From the NCBI GenBank assembly GCA_964544955.1, contig CAZJEB010000001.1, positions 496,001 to 560,000 on the forward strand: DNA of 64,000 nt. Reading direction: 5' to 3'. Every line of letters begins with the position of its first letter. Position 1 is the stretch's first letter. The stretch is from JAAZPT01 sp964544955 (GTDB taxonomy: Bacteria; Bacillota; Clostridia; Christensenellales; Aristaeellaceae). A program made the position numbers and the translations under genes. Below the pieces are notes generated by a model. It saw only the letters and a list, made by a program, of their open reading frames with translations. It did no database searches and was not told where the DNA came from. Of this stretch, positions 1 to 7,541 are shown piece after piece.

Positions 1-976
1 AACCCTTAAAAGCATTTTAGATAAGGTTAAAATTAGGGGCAATATACTACTGGGCAAGGTATATGGCTATACGGAAAACTTTAGTGCCTTAAAGGAGCTT
101 ATACTAAGCAATACATTTACTGTTGTGCCCTCCATAAGGTATGGTATAGCCCAAAAGAATAATGCGGATATACAGCTTGTTGTTGATGCCCTTGATGTGG
201 CATATACAAACCCACTTATTGATAGCTTTTGCATAGTTAGTGGCGATAGTGACTATACACCCCTTGTTGGTAGGCTAAAGGCCATGGGCAAGTTTGTGTT
301 AGGCATATCCCGCAGTGAGGCAGCAAGCAATATATTTATTAACGCCTGTAATGAGTTTCAGTTTTTAGAATATGTTGGGGCAAGCATAGATGGTGGCCAA
401 AAGAAAAAACAAGTGGCGGATAACCAGGAAGTGCTTGATGATAATAGCCTAAATAAACTAATACTTGAAATTATAGAGCAACAATCCGATAAGGATGAGC
501 TTTATGCCAGTGAGCTAAAAAGTATAATATTAAGGTTGCGCCCCGACTTTAACGAAAAACGCCACGGTTGTAGCACATTTGGTAAACTATTAAGGAAGTT
601 GGAAAAGAAGTATAACCAAATACATATTTACAACGATAATTTTAACGTTATTGTAAGCCTTGAGCCTAAGGGTATAGATAACGGCTTGGATGATGGCGAG
701 GATGAAGTTGAGAAGGTTCAAATTGGGCCTGATAATTGGCACGAAATATTTGTTAGCAAGTTAGAGCAGTATAAGGAGAACGGCTTTGAGCGCATTAACC
801 CTAGCATACTAAAGGCGGATATATTAGCGGAATACCCCGATTTTAATGAGCGTGTTATTGGTTTTAAACGCTTTAGCGATGTTATGAAACAGCTAGAAAA
901 AAGCGGTTTGGTAAAGGTGGAACTAGACGAACAAAGAACTATGCTAATAGAATTAGCCCCCCACCGCAACAAATAA
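1..976 (+). CDS. NYN-domain / OST-HTH (LOTUS) protein, 5' truncated by the window edge
   Basis: The reading frame is open from base 2, so the true start lies upstream of the window; an internal GTG near 125 is not a convincing start because the NYN fold continues before it. The first roughly 120 visible residues carry the NYN (LabA/DUF88, PIN-like nuclease) pattern, with a VVDALDVAY strand and the acidic SGDSDYTPLV motif expected to bind metal. Two OST-HTH/LOTUS-like winged-helix domains follow, each ending in a conserved pattern (F..LLRKLEK and F.DVMKQLEKSG), joined by an acidic linker. The family is thought to cleave or bind RNA; a role here is inference. No operon partner is visible downstream, where a hairpin separates it from a convergent phage-type gene. 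Confidence 0.8.
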   Translation, partial: TLKSILDKVKIRGNILLGKVYGYTENFSALKELILSNTFTVVPSIRYGIAQKNNADIQLVVDALDVAYTNPLIDSFCIVSGDSDYTPLVGRLKAMGKFVLGISRSEAASNIFINACNEFQFLEYVGASIDGGQKKKQVADNQEVLDDNSLNKLILEIIEQQSDKDELYASELKSIILRLRPDFNEKRHGCSTFGKLLRKLEKKYNQIHIYNDNFNVIVSLEPKGIDNGLDDGEDEVEKVQIGPDNWHEIFVSKLEQYKENGFERINPSILKADILAEYPDFNERVIGFKRFSDVMKQLEKSGLVKVELDEQRTMLIELAPHRNK

Positions 977-982
977 ACATAT

Positions 983-1016
983 AAACATTTAGAATTATTA
1001 TTCTAAGTGTTTTTTA
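983..1016. terminator. Bidirectional hairpin between convergent genes
   Basis: A 13-bp stem (983-995 with 1000-1012, one T.G pair) with loop TATT runs into a T-tract at 1011-1015. It sits just after the NYN stop and just before the stop of the opposing gene. The T-run is good only on the + strand. Confidence 0.65.
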
Positions 1017-1775
1017 TTACTCAAAGGGGTTAAGGCCCATTTCCAACTTTTCTTGGGCTGTTAGCACCCTATACTCTGGGGGTACTTCATCATTATCCTC
1101 CCAACGTCGTCGGGTAAGCCAATTAAGTGGGTTGGGTATATACCTTCCCCCTTCCTTTTGCCAATCGGCGCTATTTTTCTGGGCTTTAATAGCTGCAAGC
1201 ATTTTTTCAATCAAATCATCATCAACATCAAGCTTATTAAAATAATCAAACACCGCCACCTTATCCGCCTGTTTTGGGTAGGCTGCCCAAAACCTATTAA
1301 AGTTTGGTGTATATGTTATTTGTTTATTTATTGCTGTGTTTTTATTTTCATATATATTTTGATTTATATTTTGATTTGTATTTTCATTTATATTTATATT
1401 TTCATTTATATTTTCATTTATATTTAGTTCATCGTTGGGCAACGAGTTAAGGCTCGTTGAATTATAGTAGTCGTTATTGCTTTCGTTATTTTCGCTTTCC
1501 TGCTTTATTTGCCTGCGTTTCTCGGCGCTTTTAAGGCCTGCTTGCCGCCTTTGCTCTACTGCCTTTGCATACTTATCGTTACCAATATCAATTTTTTGCT
1601 TTATCATATCAAAATAAGCGTTTACAACATCGTTTTCACTTTCTGTAATTTCGCCTGTTGCGGAATATTCAAATAAGTTATCAAGCAATTCCACAATGTG
1701 TTGGGTGTTTTTAACCCTTTTGCGTATAAGGGCATAGTCGGCGTGGTAAAATGTAAAGCCTGGTTTTTCTGCCAT
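1017..1775 (-). CDS. Phage-type replisome organiser / DUF6291-like protein
   Basis: The 252-residue protein starts at ATG 1775 (MAEKPGF), placed by a GGAG 9 nt upstream; an in-frame TTG 15 nt further upstream overlaps that ribosome binding site and is rejected. The N-terminal ~90 residues (FTFYHADYALI... LFEYSATGE... IDIGNDKYAKA) match the DUF6291 pattern common at the front of phage replication proteins. The C-terminal ~75 residues (FWAAYPKQADK ... YIPNPLNWLTRRRWED) match the domain typical of phage replisome organisers that help load helicase. Between them lies an Asn-rich low-complexity linker encoded by short tandem repeats. The gene stands alone with no other phage genes visible, so it may be a remnant or edge of an integrated element. 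Confidence 0.7.
   Translation of the reverse strand: MAEKPGFTFYHADYALIRKRVKNTQHIVELLDNLFEYSATGEITESENDVVNAYFDMIKQKIDIGNDKYAKAVEQRRQAGLKSAEKRRQIKQESENNESNNDYYNSTSLNSLPNDELNINENINENININENTNQNINQNIYENKNTAINKQITYTPNFNRFWAAYPKQADKVAVFDYFNKLDVDDDLIEKMLAAIKAQKNSADWQKEGGRYIPNPLNWLTRRRWEDNDEVPPEYRVLTAQEKLEMGLNPFE
1345..1430. repeat. 12-bp-type AT-rich tandem repeats inside the replisome organiser gene
   Basis: Variants of ATTTATATTTTC repeat along this stretch with a few substitutions. Read on the minus strand, the unit encodes E-N-I-N repeats, giving the Asn/Ile/Glu linker. The unit length is a multiple of three, so gain or loss of copies keeps the frame. Confidence 0.7.
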
Positions 1776-1948
1776 AAAAATAATCTCCAATATAGTATTG
1801 CAGTGGTTTACCTGCTAATTTAACTATACCATATTGCATTTTTAAAACCGTGTTTTTTAGCACTTTTATTATGGCATCAAAGCCTTGTACTGTATGGGTT
1901 TGAGGGCTGTTCATAGTTTTTTTAAGTGGGCTTATAATCATATTTATA

Positions 1949-1977
1949 TTGATTAAATAGCAATTTTTGTTTATATT
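1949..1977 (+). promoter_or_regulatory. Putative sigma-A promoter for nadE
   Basis: TTGATT and TATATT are separated by 17 bp, about 37 nt before the nadE start codon. The region is very AT-rich, so chance matches are likely. Confidence 0.4.
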
Positions 1978-2013
1978 TATATTAGTTGTTATTACTGTAC
2001 AAGCGAGGTTATT

Positions 2014-3885
2014 ATGAATAATTTAGGCTTTTTGCGTATTGCAAGCTGTTCCCCAAGGGTGTACTTGGGCGATGTAAAGAAAAACCAAAAGGAAATTATG
2101 GCAATTATAGGCCAATTGGATGATGTTGCCATTGCTGTATTCCCCGAGTTAGCTTTAACGGGGGCAAGTGTGGGTAGCTTATTAAAGCACGAAACACTAT
2201 ATAACAATGCCTTTAAGGCCTTGATTAATATAGTTGAAAAAACTGCCCTGTTAGATACTTTGTTTATTATAGGTTTGCCCTTTTATACAGAGGGTAGGCT
2301 TTATAACTGTGCCGCTGTTTTTAAAAACGGTGAGATATTGGGAATAGTACCCAAAACCCATTTAAATAAGGCGGAAAAGGATATATTTTCCGTGGGCAGT
2401 AGCGACTCTAAGGTATTAGTAATAAACGATTTATTTATTCCCTTTGGCGCTAATTTAAGGTTTAAAAACAGCGATATTAGCTTTGCCATAAACATTGGTG
2501 AGGATATGTTTAACAAGGCCAAAAATGCCAATATTTTGTTTAATTTAAGCAGTTTTACCGCAGGCGTTGGCAAAAATGCAAAGTTGGTAAACTACATTAA
2601 AAGCACCACACAGGTAAAAAGCAATATATGGGTTTATGCTAATGCTGGCTTTGGTGAAAGCACTACGGATAATGTTTATGATGGCTACTGTGGCATATTT
2701 GAGGCGGGCAAAGTTATTGCAGAAAATAAAAGCTTCCAATTAAAATCCAGCTTTATTGTGGCCGATTGTGATATTGCTAAAGTAAAATATAAAAGCCTAA
2801 ATAGCTTTGTTGCAGAAGATGATTGCACAATAGATTTGCCCTTGTTAAAGGAAAGCCCTTTGCCCTTATTAAGGCATATATGCCCCAAGCCCTTTATACC
2901 TATGGATGAGGATAAACAAACAAGGTTTAATGAAATTTGCCACATACAAACAAATGCTTTGGCAACTAGGCTTGAAAAAACTGGTATTAAAAACATTGTA
3001 ATAGGCGTATCAGGCGGCCTTGACTCCACATTAGCCTTGCTTGTGGCGGTTAAAACAATGCAAAAGTTAAACTTGCCCAACAGCCACATACACGCCATAA
3101 CTATGCCTGGCTTTGGCACTGGCAAAAAAACTAAAAACAATGCTGATAAGCTTATGGAATTGCTTAACACCACAAACAAAACTGTAAGCATAGAAAGGGC
3201 TGTAAGCGTTCACTTTGATGATATTGGCCACGACCCTAACAAGCATGATGTTACCTATGAAAATAGCCAAGCGAGGGAGCGCACACAAATACTAATGGAC
3301 TATGCCAACATGGTAGGTGCTTTGGTTTTAGGCACTGGGGATTTAAGCGAAATTGCCCTTGGCTGGAGCACCTATAACGGCGACCATATGAGCATGTACA
3401 ATGTTAATTGTAGCGTACCAAAAACACTTATTCCCCCATTGATAGATTTTATTGCTAAGGATATGGGCGAAGCTGTTTATAATGTTTGTTTGGATGTAAT
3501 AGGCACGCCCATATCCCCCGAGCTATTGCCCACCACAGAGGGCGACCTAAAGCAAAAAACAGAGGAAATTATTGGGGATTACGACCTGCACGACTTTTTT
3601 CTATACAATTTAATAGATTCGGGCAGCAGCACCGATAGGCTTTATGCCATGGCAATACAGGCCTTTAAAGGGGTTTACACCGCAAATTATATTAAGGAAG
3701 TGCTAAACAAGTTTATAAGCAGGTTTTTTAGCCAACAGTTTAAGCGCAACTGTTCCACCGACGGGCCTGCCATTGGTAGCATAAGCCTATCCCCAAGGGG
3801 AGCTTGGCAAATGCCTAGCGACTTGTATAATAACTTATGGAACAGTATTAATTTAAGCTTAAATGATGATAATTTTAAGGCTTAA
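2014..3885 (+). CDS. nadE: NAD+ synthase, two-domain form with degenerate glutaminase site
   Basis: The 623-residue protein has the architecture of glutamine-dependent NAD+ synthase: an N-terminal nitrilase-like amidase domain (about 1-270) and a C-terminal ATP-pyrophosphatase synthetase domain (about 300-620). The synthetase domain is intact, with the SGGLDS loop at 333-338 plus ENSQARERTQILMDYAN and GTGDLSEIALGW. In the amidase domain the catalytic Glu (E45, FPELALTG) and Lys (K114, VPKTHL) are present. The position of the catalytic Cys, in the usual IC-ED-LW motif, reads INIGEDMF with Gly162. The enzyme probably uses free ammonia. A GAGG ribosome binding site precedes ATG. It is separated from ileS by the T-box leader, so it is not an operon with it. 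Confidence 0.93.
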   Translation: MNNLGFLRIASCSPRVYLGDVKKNQKEIMAIIGQLDDVAIAVFPELALTGASVGSLLKHETLYNNAFKALINIVEKTALLDTLFIIGLPFYTEGRLYNCAAVFKNGEILGIVPKTHLNKAEKDIFSVGSSDSKVLVINDLFIPFGANLRFKNSDISFAINIGEDMFNKAKNANILFNLSSFTAGVGKNAKLVNYIKSTTQVKSNIWVYANAGFGESTTDNVYDGYCGIFEAGKVIAENKSFQLKSSFIVADCDIAKVKYKSLNSFVAEDDCTIDLPLLKESPLPLLRHICPKPFIPMDEDKQTRFNEICHIQTNALATRLEKTGIKNIVIGVSGGLDSTLALLVAVKTMQKLNLPNSHIHAITMPGFGTGKKTKNNADKLMELLNTTNKTVSIERAVSVHFDDIGHDPNKHDVTYENSQARERTQILMDYANMVGALVLGTGDLSEIALGWSTYNGDHMSMYNVNCSVPKTLIPPLIDFIAKDMGEAVYNVCLDVIGTPISPELLPTTEGDLKQKTEEIIGDYDLHDFFLYNLIDSGSSTDRLYAMAIQAFKGVYTANYIKEVLNKFISRFFSQQFKRNCSTDGPAIGSISLSPRGAWQMPSDLYNNLWNSINLSLNDDNFKA

Positions 3886-3888
3886 GGC

Positions 3889-3916
3889 TTTACATTTACA
3901 AAAAAAACAGTATAAT
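3889..3916 (+). promoter_or_regulatory. Promoter of the ileS T-box transcript
   Basis: TTTACA and a consensus TATAAT are separated by 16 bp, directly after the nadE stop codon and about 10 nt before the T-box leader begins. Confidence 0.7.
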
Positions 3917-3924
3917 AATTGTAT

Positions 3925-4160
3925 GCGTTGAAAGGAAAGGTTGTTTTTAAGTTCTTTTAAGCGATTTGGGGATGGTGTAAGCCCAATAAGGATGTAAGCA
4001 ACAAATCGGCCTAGAGCATTGTTTGTGACTAATTAGCAAGCAACGGTTATCACCGTTATATGATATACATTAATTTGTACTAAGGTGAACATTTATGTTA
4101 AGCTGGGTGGTACCGCGGTTTTTTACAAGCCGTCCCAAGCATTGGGCGGCTTTTTTGTTT
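3925..4160 (+). promoter_or_regulatory. T-box leader controlling ileS
   Basis: The nearly invariant T-box sequence is at 4101-4118 (contains GGGTGGTACCGCG), whose UGGU pairs with the acceptor end of uncharged tRNA. Upstream are a Stem I apical hairpin (TTGGG/CCCAA flanking GATGGTGTAAG, about 3966-3986) and a 6-bp Stem III hairpin (AACGGT-TATC-ACCGTT, near 4050). Downstream is an intrinsic terminator. By family knowledge, uncharged tRNA-Ile stabilises the antiterminator and permits ileS expression. ATC at 4005-4007 is the only specifier codon candidate I could place, and that assignment is tentative. Confidence 0.92.
4127..4157 (+). terminator. T-box regulated terminator
   Basis: AAGCCG-T-CCCAA pairs with TTGGGCGGCTT (one bulged T) and is followed by six T. 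It competes with the antiterminator formed by the T-box sequence. Confidence 0.88.
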
Positions 4161-4190
4161 GCAAAATATTTATTTTAGAAGGAGAAGTAT

Positions 4191-7100
4191 ATGTATAAAA
4201 AGGTTTCCACGGACATGAACTTCGTATCAAGGGAGCTTGAGGTTGAGAAGTTTTGGAAAGATAATGATATAGTTAAAAAGAGTTTTAACCATAGGAAGGG
4301 TGCACCAAAGTTCACCTTTTATGATGGACCACCCACAGCCAATGGTAAGCCTCATATAGGGCATATGCTAACAAGATCCATAAAGGACCTTATTCCAAGA
4401 TACCACTCCATGAAGGGCGAAGACGTATTAAGAAAAGCTGGTTGGGATACCCACGGCCTACCTGTTGAGCTTGAGGTGGAAAAGAAGTTGGGCTTAGATG
4501 GCAAGCCACAAATAGAGGCTTATGGCATAGAGCCTTTTATACACGAATGTAAAAAAAGCGTGTGGAATTACTTGGGCGAATGGAAGGATATGAGCGACCG
4601 TATAGCCTTTTGGGCCGATATGGACGACCCATATGTAACCTACCACGACAACTACATTGAAAGCGTGTGGTGGAGCTTAAAGGAAATAGCTAAAAAGGAT
4701 TTGCTTTATAAAGGCCACAAGGTTGTGCCCTACTGCCCCCGCTGCGGTACAGCTTTATCCAGCCACGAAGTAGCTCAAGGCTATAAGGAAGTAAGCGATA
4801 CAAGCGCAATAGTTAGGTTTAAAGTTAAGGGTGAGGAAAACACCTATATACTTGCATGGACAACTACCCCTTGGACATTGCCAAGCAACGTTGCCCTTTG
4901 CGTTAACCCTAATGAAGAATATGTTGAATTACAACACCATGATGAAAAGTTAATATTAGCTAAGGCCTTAGTTGAAACCGTGTTTGCAAACCACAGCTGC
5001 CACTTGGAAGAACTTCGCACATTTAAGGGTAGTGATTTTGTTGGCACAGAGTATGAGCCCTTGTTCAACTTTGCATCCCCTAAGGAAAAAGCTTGGTATG
5101 TTGTTGCTGATAACTATGTTACATTAACCGATGGTACTGGTATTGTTCACATAGCCCCCGCCTTTGGTGAGGATGATGCCCGCATAGGTAGGGAAAACAA
5201 CCTTCCCTTTGTTCAACTTGTAAACACCGAGGGTAAGTTTGTTGAAGGTACAACTTGGGAGGGCGACTTTGTTAAGGATGCCGACCCTAAAATACTTGAG
5301 GATTTAAAAGCCCGTAACCTATTGTTTGAGGCTGCCCCCTACGTGCATAACTACCCCTTCTGCTGGCGTTGTGATACATCACTACTTTACTATGCAAGGG
5401 CAACTTGGTTTATAAAAATGACCGCCGTTAAGGATAAGTTAATTGCCAACAACAACTCTATAAACTGGATGCCTGAACATATTAAGGCAGGTAGAATGGG
5501 TAACTTTATAGATAATGTTATAGACTGGGGCTTATCAAGGGAGCGTTATTGGGGCACACCCCTACCCATTTGGGTATGTGAAAACGGCCACAAGCACGTT
5601 ATTGGTAGCAGGCAGGAGCTTATTGATATGGCTACAACAGAAGTTAAGCCAGATATTGAGCTACACCGCCCCTTCATTGATGAAGTTGAAATTGTTTGCC
5701 CTGAGTGTGGCGAAAACATGCACCGTGTTAGCGAGGTTATAGACTGTTGGTACGATAGTGGCTCCATGCCCTTTGCCCAATGGCACTACCCCTTTGAAAA
5801 TAAAGAATTGTTTGAAAGCCGTTACCCCGCCAACTTTATAAGCGAGGCAATAGACCAAACAAGGGGTTGGTTCTACACCCTATTAGCTATAAGCACATTG
5901 TTGTTTGATGAAGCCTCCTTTAAAAACTGCTTGGTTTTGGGTCACGTTCAAGATGAGCAAGGGCACAAAATGAGCAAGCACTTGGGCAACGTTGTAAACC
6001 CATGGGAGGTTTTAGATAAACAGGGTGCCGATGCTATACGTTGGTACTTCTACAGTGTTGGCGCTCCATGGTTGCCTATAAGGTTTAGCGACCAAGCTAT
6101 AAGCGACTCCCAAAGGAAGTTCATGGGCACACTACAAAACACCTATGCTTTCTTTGTACTATATGCTAATATAGATAGCTTTAACCCTAAGGATCATCCC
6201 CTTGAAAATGCTAAGTTAAACATTATAGATAAATGGGTGCTAAGCAGGCTTAACAAGCTTGTTAAAACCGTTGATAGCAACCTTGAAAACTATATGATAA
6301 CCGAATCCACCCGTGACATACTAAGCTTTATAGATGATTTAAGCAACTGGTATGTACGCCGCAGCCGTGAAAGGTTCTGGGGCAAAGGCGCTGGTAAGGA
6401 TATGGGCGAGGATAAAGAGGCAGCATTTATAACCTTGTACACTGTTTTAGTTACATTAGCTAAATTGCTTGCACCTTTTGTTCCATTTATATCTGAAGAG
6501 ATATATCAAAACCTTGTTAAATCCGTTGATGCGGATGCACCTGAAAGCGTTCACCTATGCGATTACCCTGTTGCTGATGAAAACTATATTGATGAAAGCC
6601 TAAACGAAAACATGAGCCACTTAATAAACGTAGTTCAGTTGGCAAGGGCTTGCAGAAACCTAAGCAACATGAAAGTTCGTCAACCCGCCCAAGCCCTTTA
6701 TATAAACGGTACATCCTTCCCTGAAGAATATGCCGAGCTATTAAAGGATGAAATTAACGTTAAAAACGTTGTTTTTGTAGAGGATGCACGCAACTTTACC
6801 ACTTACCTATTAAAGCCACAAATGCGCACAATAGGGCCTAAATACGGCAAATTATTGGGTAAAATAAGCGAGTACCTAAAGGGCCTTGATGGTAATGATG
6901 TTGTTGATAATTTTGCAGCAGGTAAAAACTTAAGCTTTGAAATTGATGGCAATACCGTTGTGCTTGAAAAGGATGATGTTTTAACATCCTCCATGCAAAA
7001 GCCAGGCTTCACCGCCCAATCGGAAGATAATATTACCGTTGTGCTTGATACCAACTTAACTGATGAGCTTATAAACGAAGGCTACTCTAGGGAGCTAATA

Positions 7101-7370
7101 AGCAAAATTCAAACAATGAGAAAAGATGCTAACTTTGATGTAACCGATAGGATAATTGTTAAATACAATTCCAGCGATGTTATAAAGAACGTTGTAGAAA
7201 AATTTGATAGCCAAATTAAGCTTGGTGTATTGGCAAAAGAGCTTGAATTAAGCCCCGACCTACCCTTAAGCGATAAGGCTTGTGAAGATTTGGTTGAATT
7301 TGAAGGCGGCTACTATAAGTGTTGGGATATTAATGATGAATTAGCAACACTATATGTTAAAAAATGTTAA
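4191..7370 (+). CDS. ileS: Isoleucyl-tRNA synthetase, long form
   Basis: This 1059-residue class I synthetase attaches isoleucine to tRNA-Ile. It shows the HIGH motif at 55-58 (NGKPHIGH), KMSKH at 593-597, a Cys-rich pair CPRCG in the N-terminal half and another CPECG before KMSKH, the CP1 editing insertion, and an extended C-terminal anticodon-binding region. The length and the GxPHIGH/KMSKHLGN wording place it with the long eukaryote-like IleRS type rather than the ~930-residue E. coli type. ATG follows AAGGAG at good spacing. It is monocistronic: T-box leader upstream and a strong hairpin right after the stop. Confidence 0.97.
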   Translation: MYKKVSTDMNFVSRELEVEKFWKDNDIVKKSFNHRKGAPKFTFYDGPPTANGKPHIGHMLTRSIKDLIPRYHSMKGEDVLRKAGWDTHGLPVELEVEKKLGLDGKPQIEAYGIEPFIHECKKSVWNYLGEWKDMSDRIAFWADMDDPYVTYHDNYIESVWWSLKEIAKKDLLYKGHKVVPYCPRCGTALSSHEVAQGYKEVSDTSAIVRFKVKGEENTYILAWTTTPWTLPSNVALCVNPNEEYVELQHHDEKLILAKALVETVFANHSCHLEELRTFKGSDFVGTEYEPLFNFASPKEKAWYVVADNYVTLTDGTGIVHIAPAFGEDDARIGRENNLPFVQLVNTEGKFVEGTTWEGDFVKDADPKILEDLKARNLLFEAAPYVHNYPFCWRCDTSLLYYARATWFIKMTAVKDKLIANNNSINWMPEHIKAGRMGNFIDNVIDWGLSRERYWGTPLPIWVCENGHKHVIGSRQELIDMATTEVKPDIELHRPFIDEVEIVCPECGENMHRVSEVIDCWYDSGSMPFAQWHYPFENKELFESRYPANFISEAIDQTRGWFYTLLAISTLLFDEASFKNCLVLGHVQDEQGHKMSKHLGNVVNPWEVLDKQGADAIRWYFYSVGAPWLPIRFSDQAISDSQRKFMGTLQNTYAFFVLYANIDSFNPKDHPLENAKLNIIDKWVLSRLNKLVKTVDSNLENYMITESTRDILSFIDDLSNWYVRRSRERFWGKGAGKDMGEDKEAAFITLYTVLVTLAKLLAPFVPFISEEIYQNLVKSVDADAPESVHLCDYPVADENYIDESLNENMSHLINVVQLARACRNLSNMKVRQPAQALYINGTSFPEEYAELLKDEINVKNVVFVEDARNFTTYLLKPQMRTIGPKYGKLLGKISEYLKGLDGNDVVDNFAAGKNLSFEIDGNTVVLEKDDVLTSSMQKPGFTAQSEDNITVVLDTNLTDELINEGYSRELISKIQTMRKDANFDVTDRIIVKYNSSDVIKNVVEKFDSQIKLGVLAKELELSPDLPLSDKACEDLVEFEGGYYKCWDINDELATLYVKKC

Positions 7371-7371
7371 T

Positions 7372-7413
7372 AATATTAAATCAGGTGATTTTTCACCTGA
7401 TTTAATATTTTAA
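7372..7413 (+). terminator. ileS terminator
   Basis: A perfect 17-bp stem (7372-7388 with 7393-7409) with loop TTTT begins 2 nt after the ileS stop; the tail is T-rich. Confidence 0.8.
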
Positions 7414-7541
7414 AGCAAATATTTTAAACACTTTTGCTTGACATTGTAACATAATTGTAATAAAATGTTTTTGATATAATAACATTAATTTATTTATATA
7501 TTTATATTTTGCCATCTATAAACACTTAAGGGGTGACTGTT

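Noticed and set aside
1158..1427. Hydrophobic Ile/Phe-rich + strand frame
   Set aside because: It is the complement of the Asn-rich linker repeats and has no ribosome binding site or family features.
1711..1941. 76-codon minus-strand frame overlapping the replisome organiser start
   Set aside because: The first 45 codons look protein-like (HTVQGFDAIIKVLKN), but there is no ribosome binding site and the end overlaps the real gene. It could be a decayed fragment but cannot be supported.
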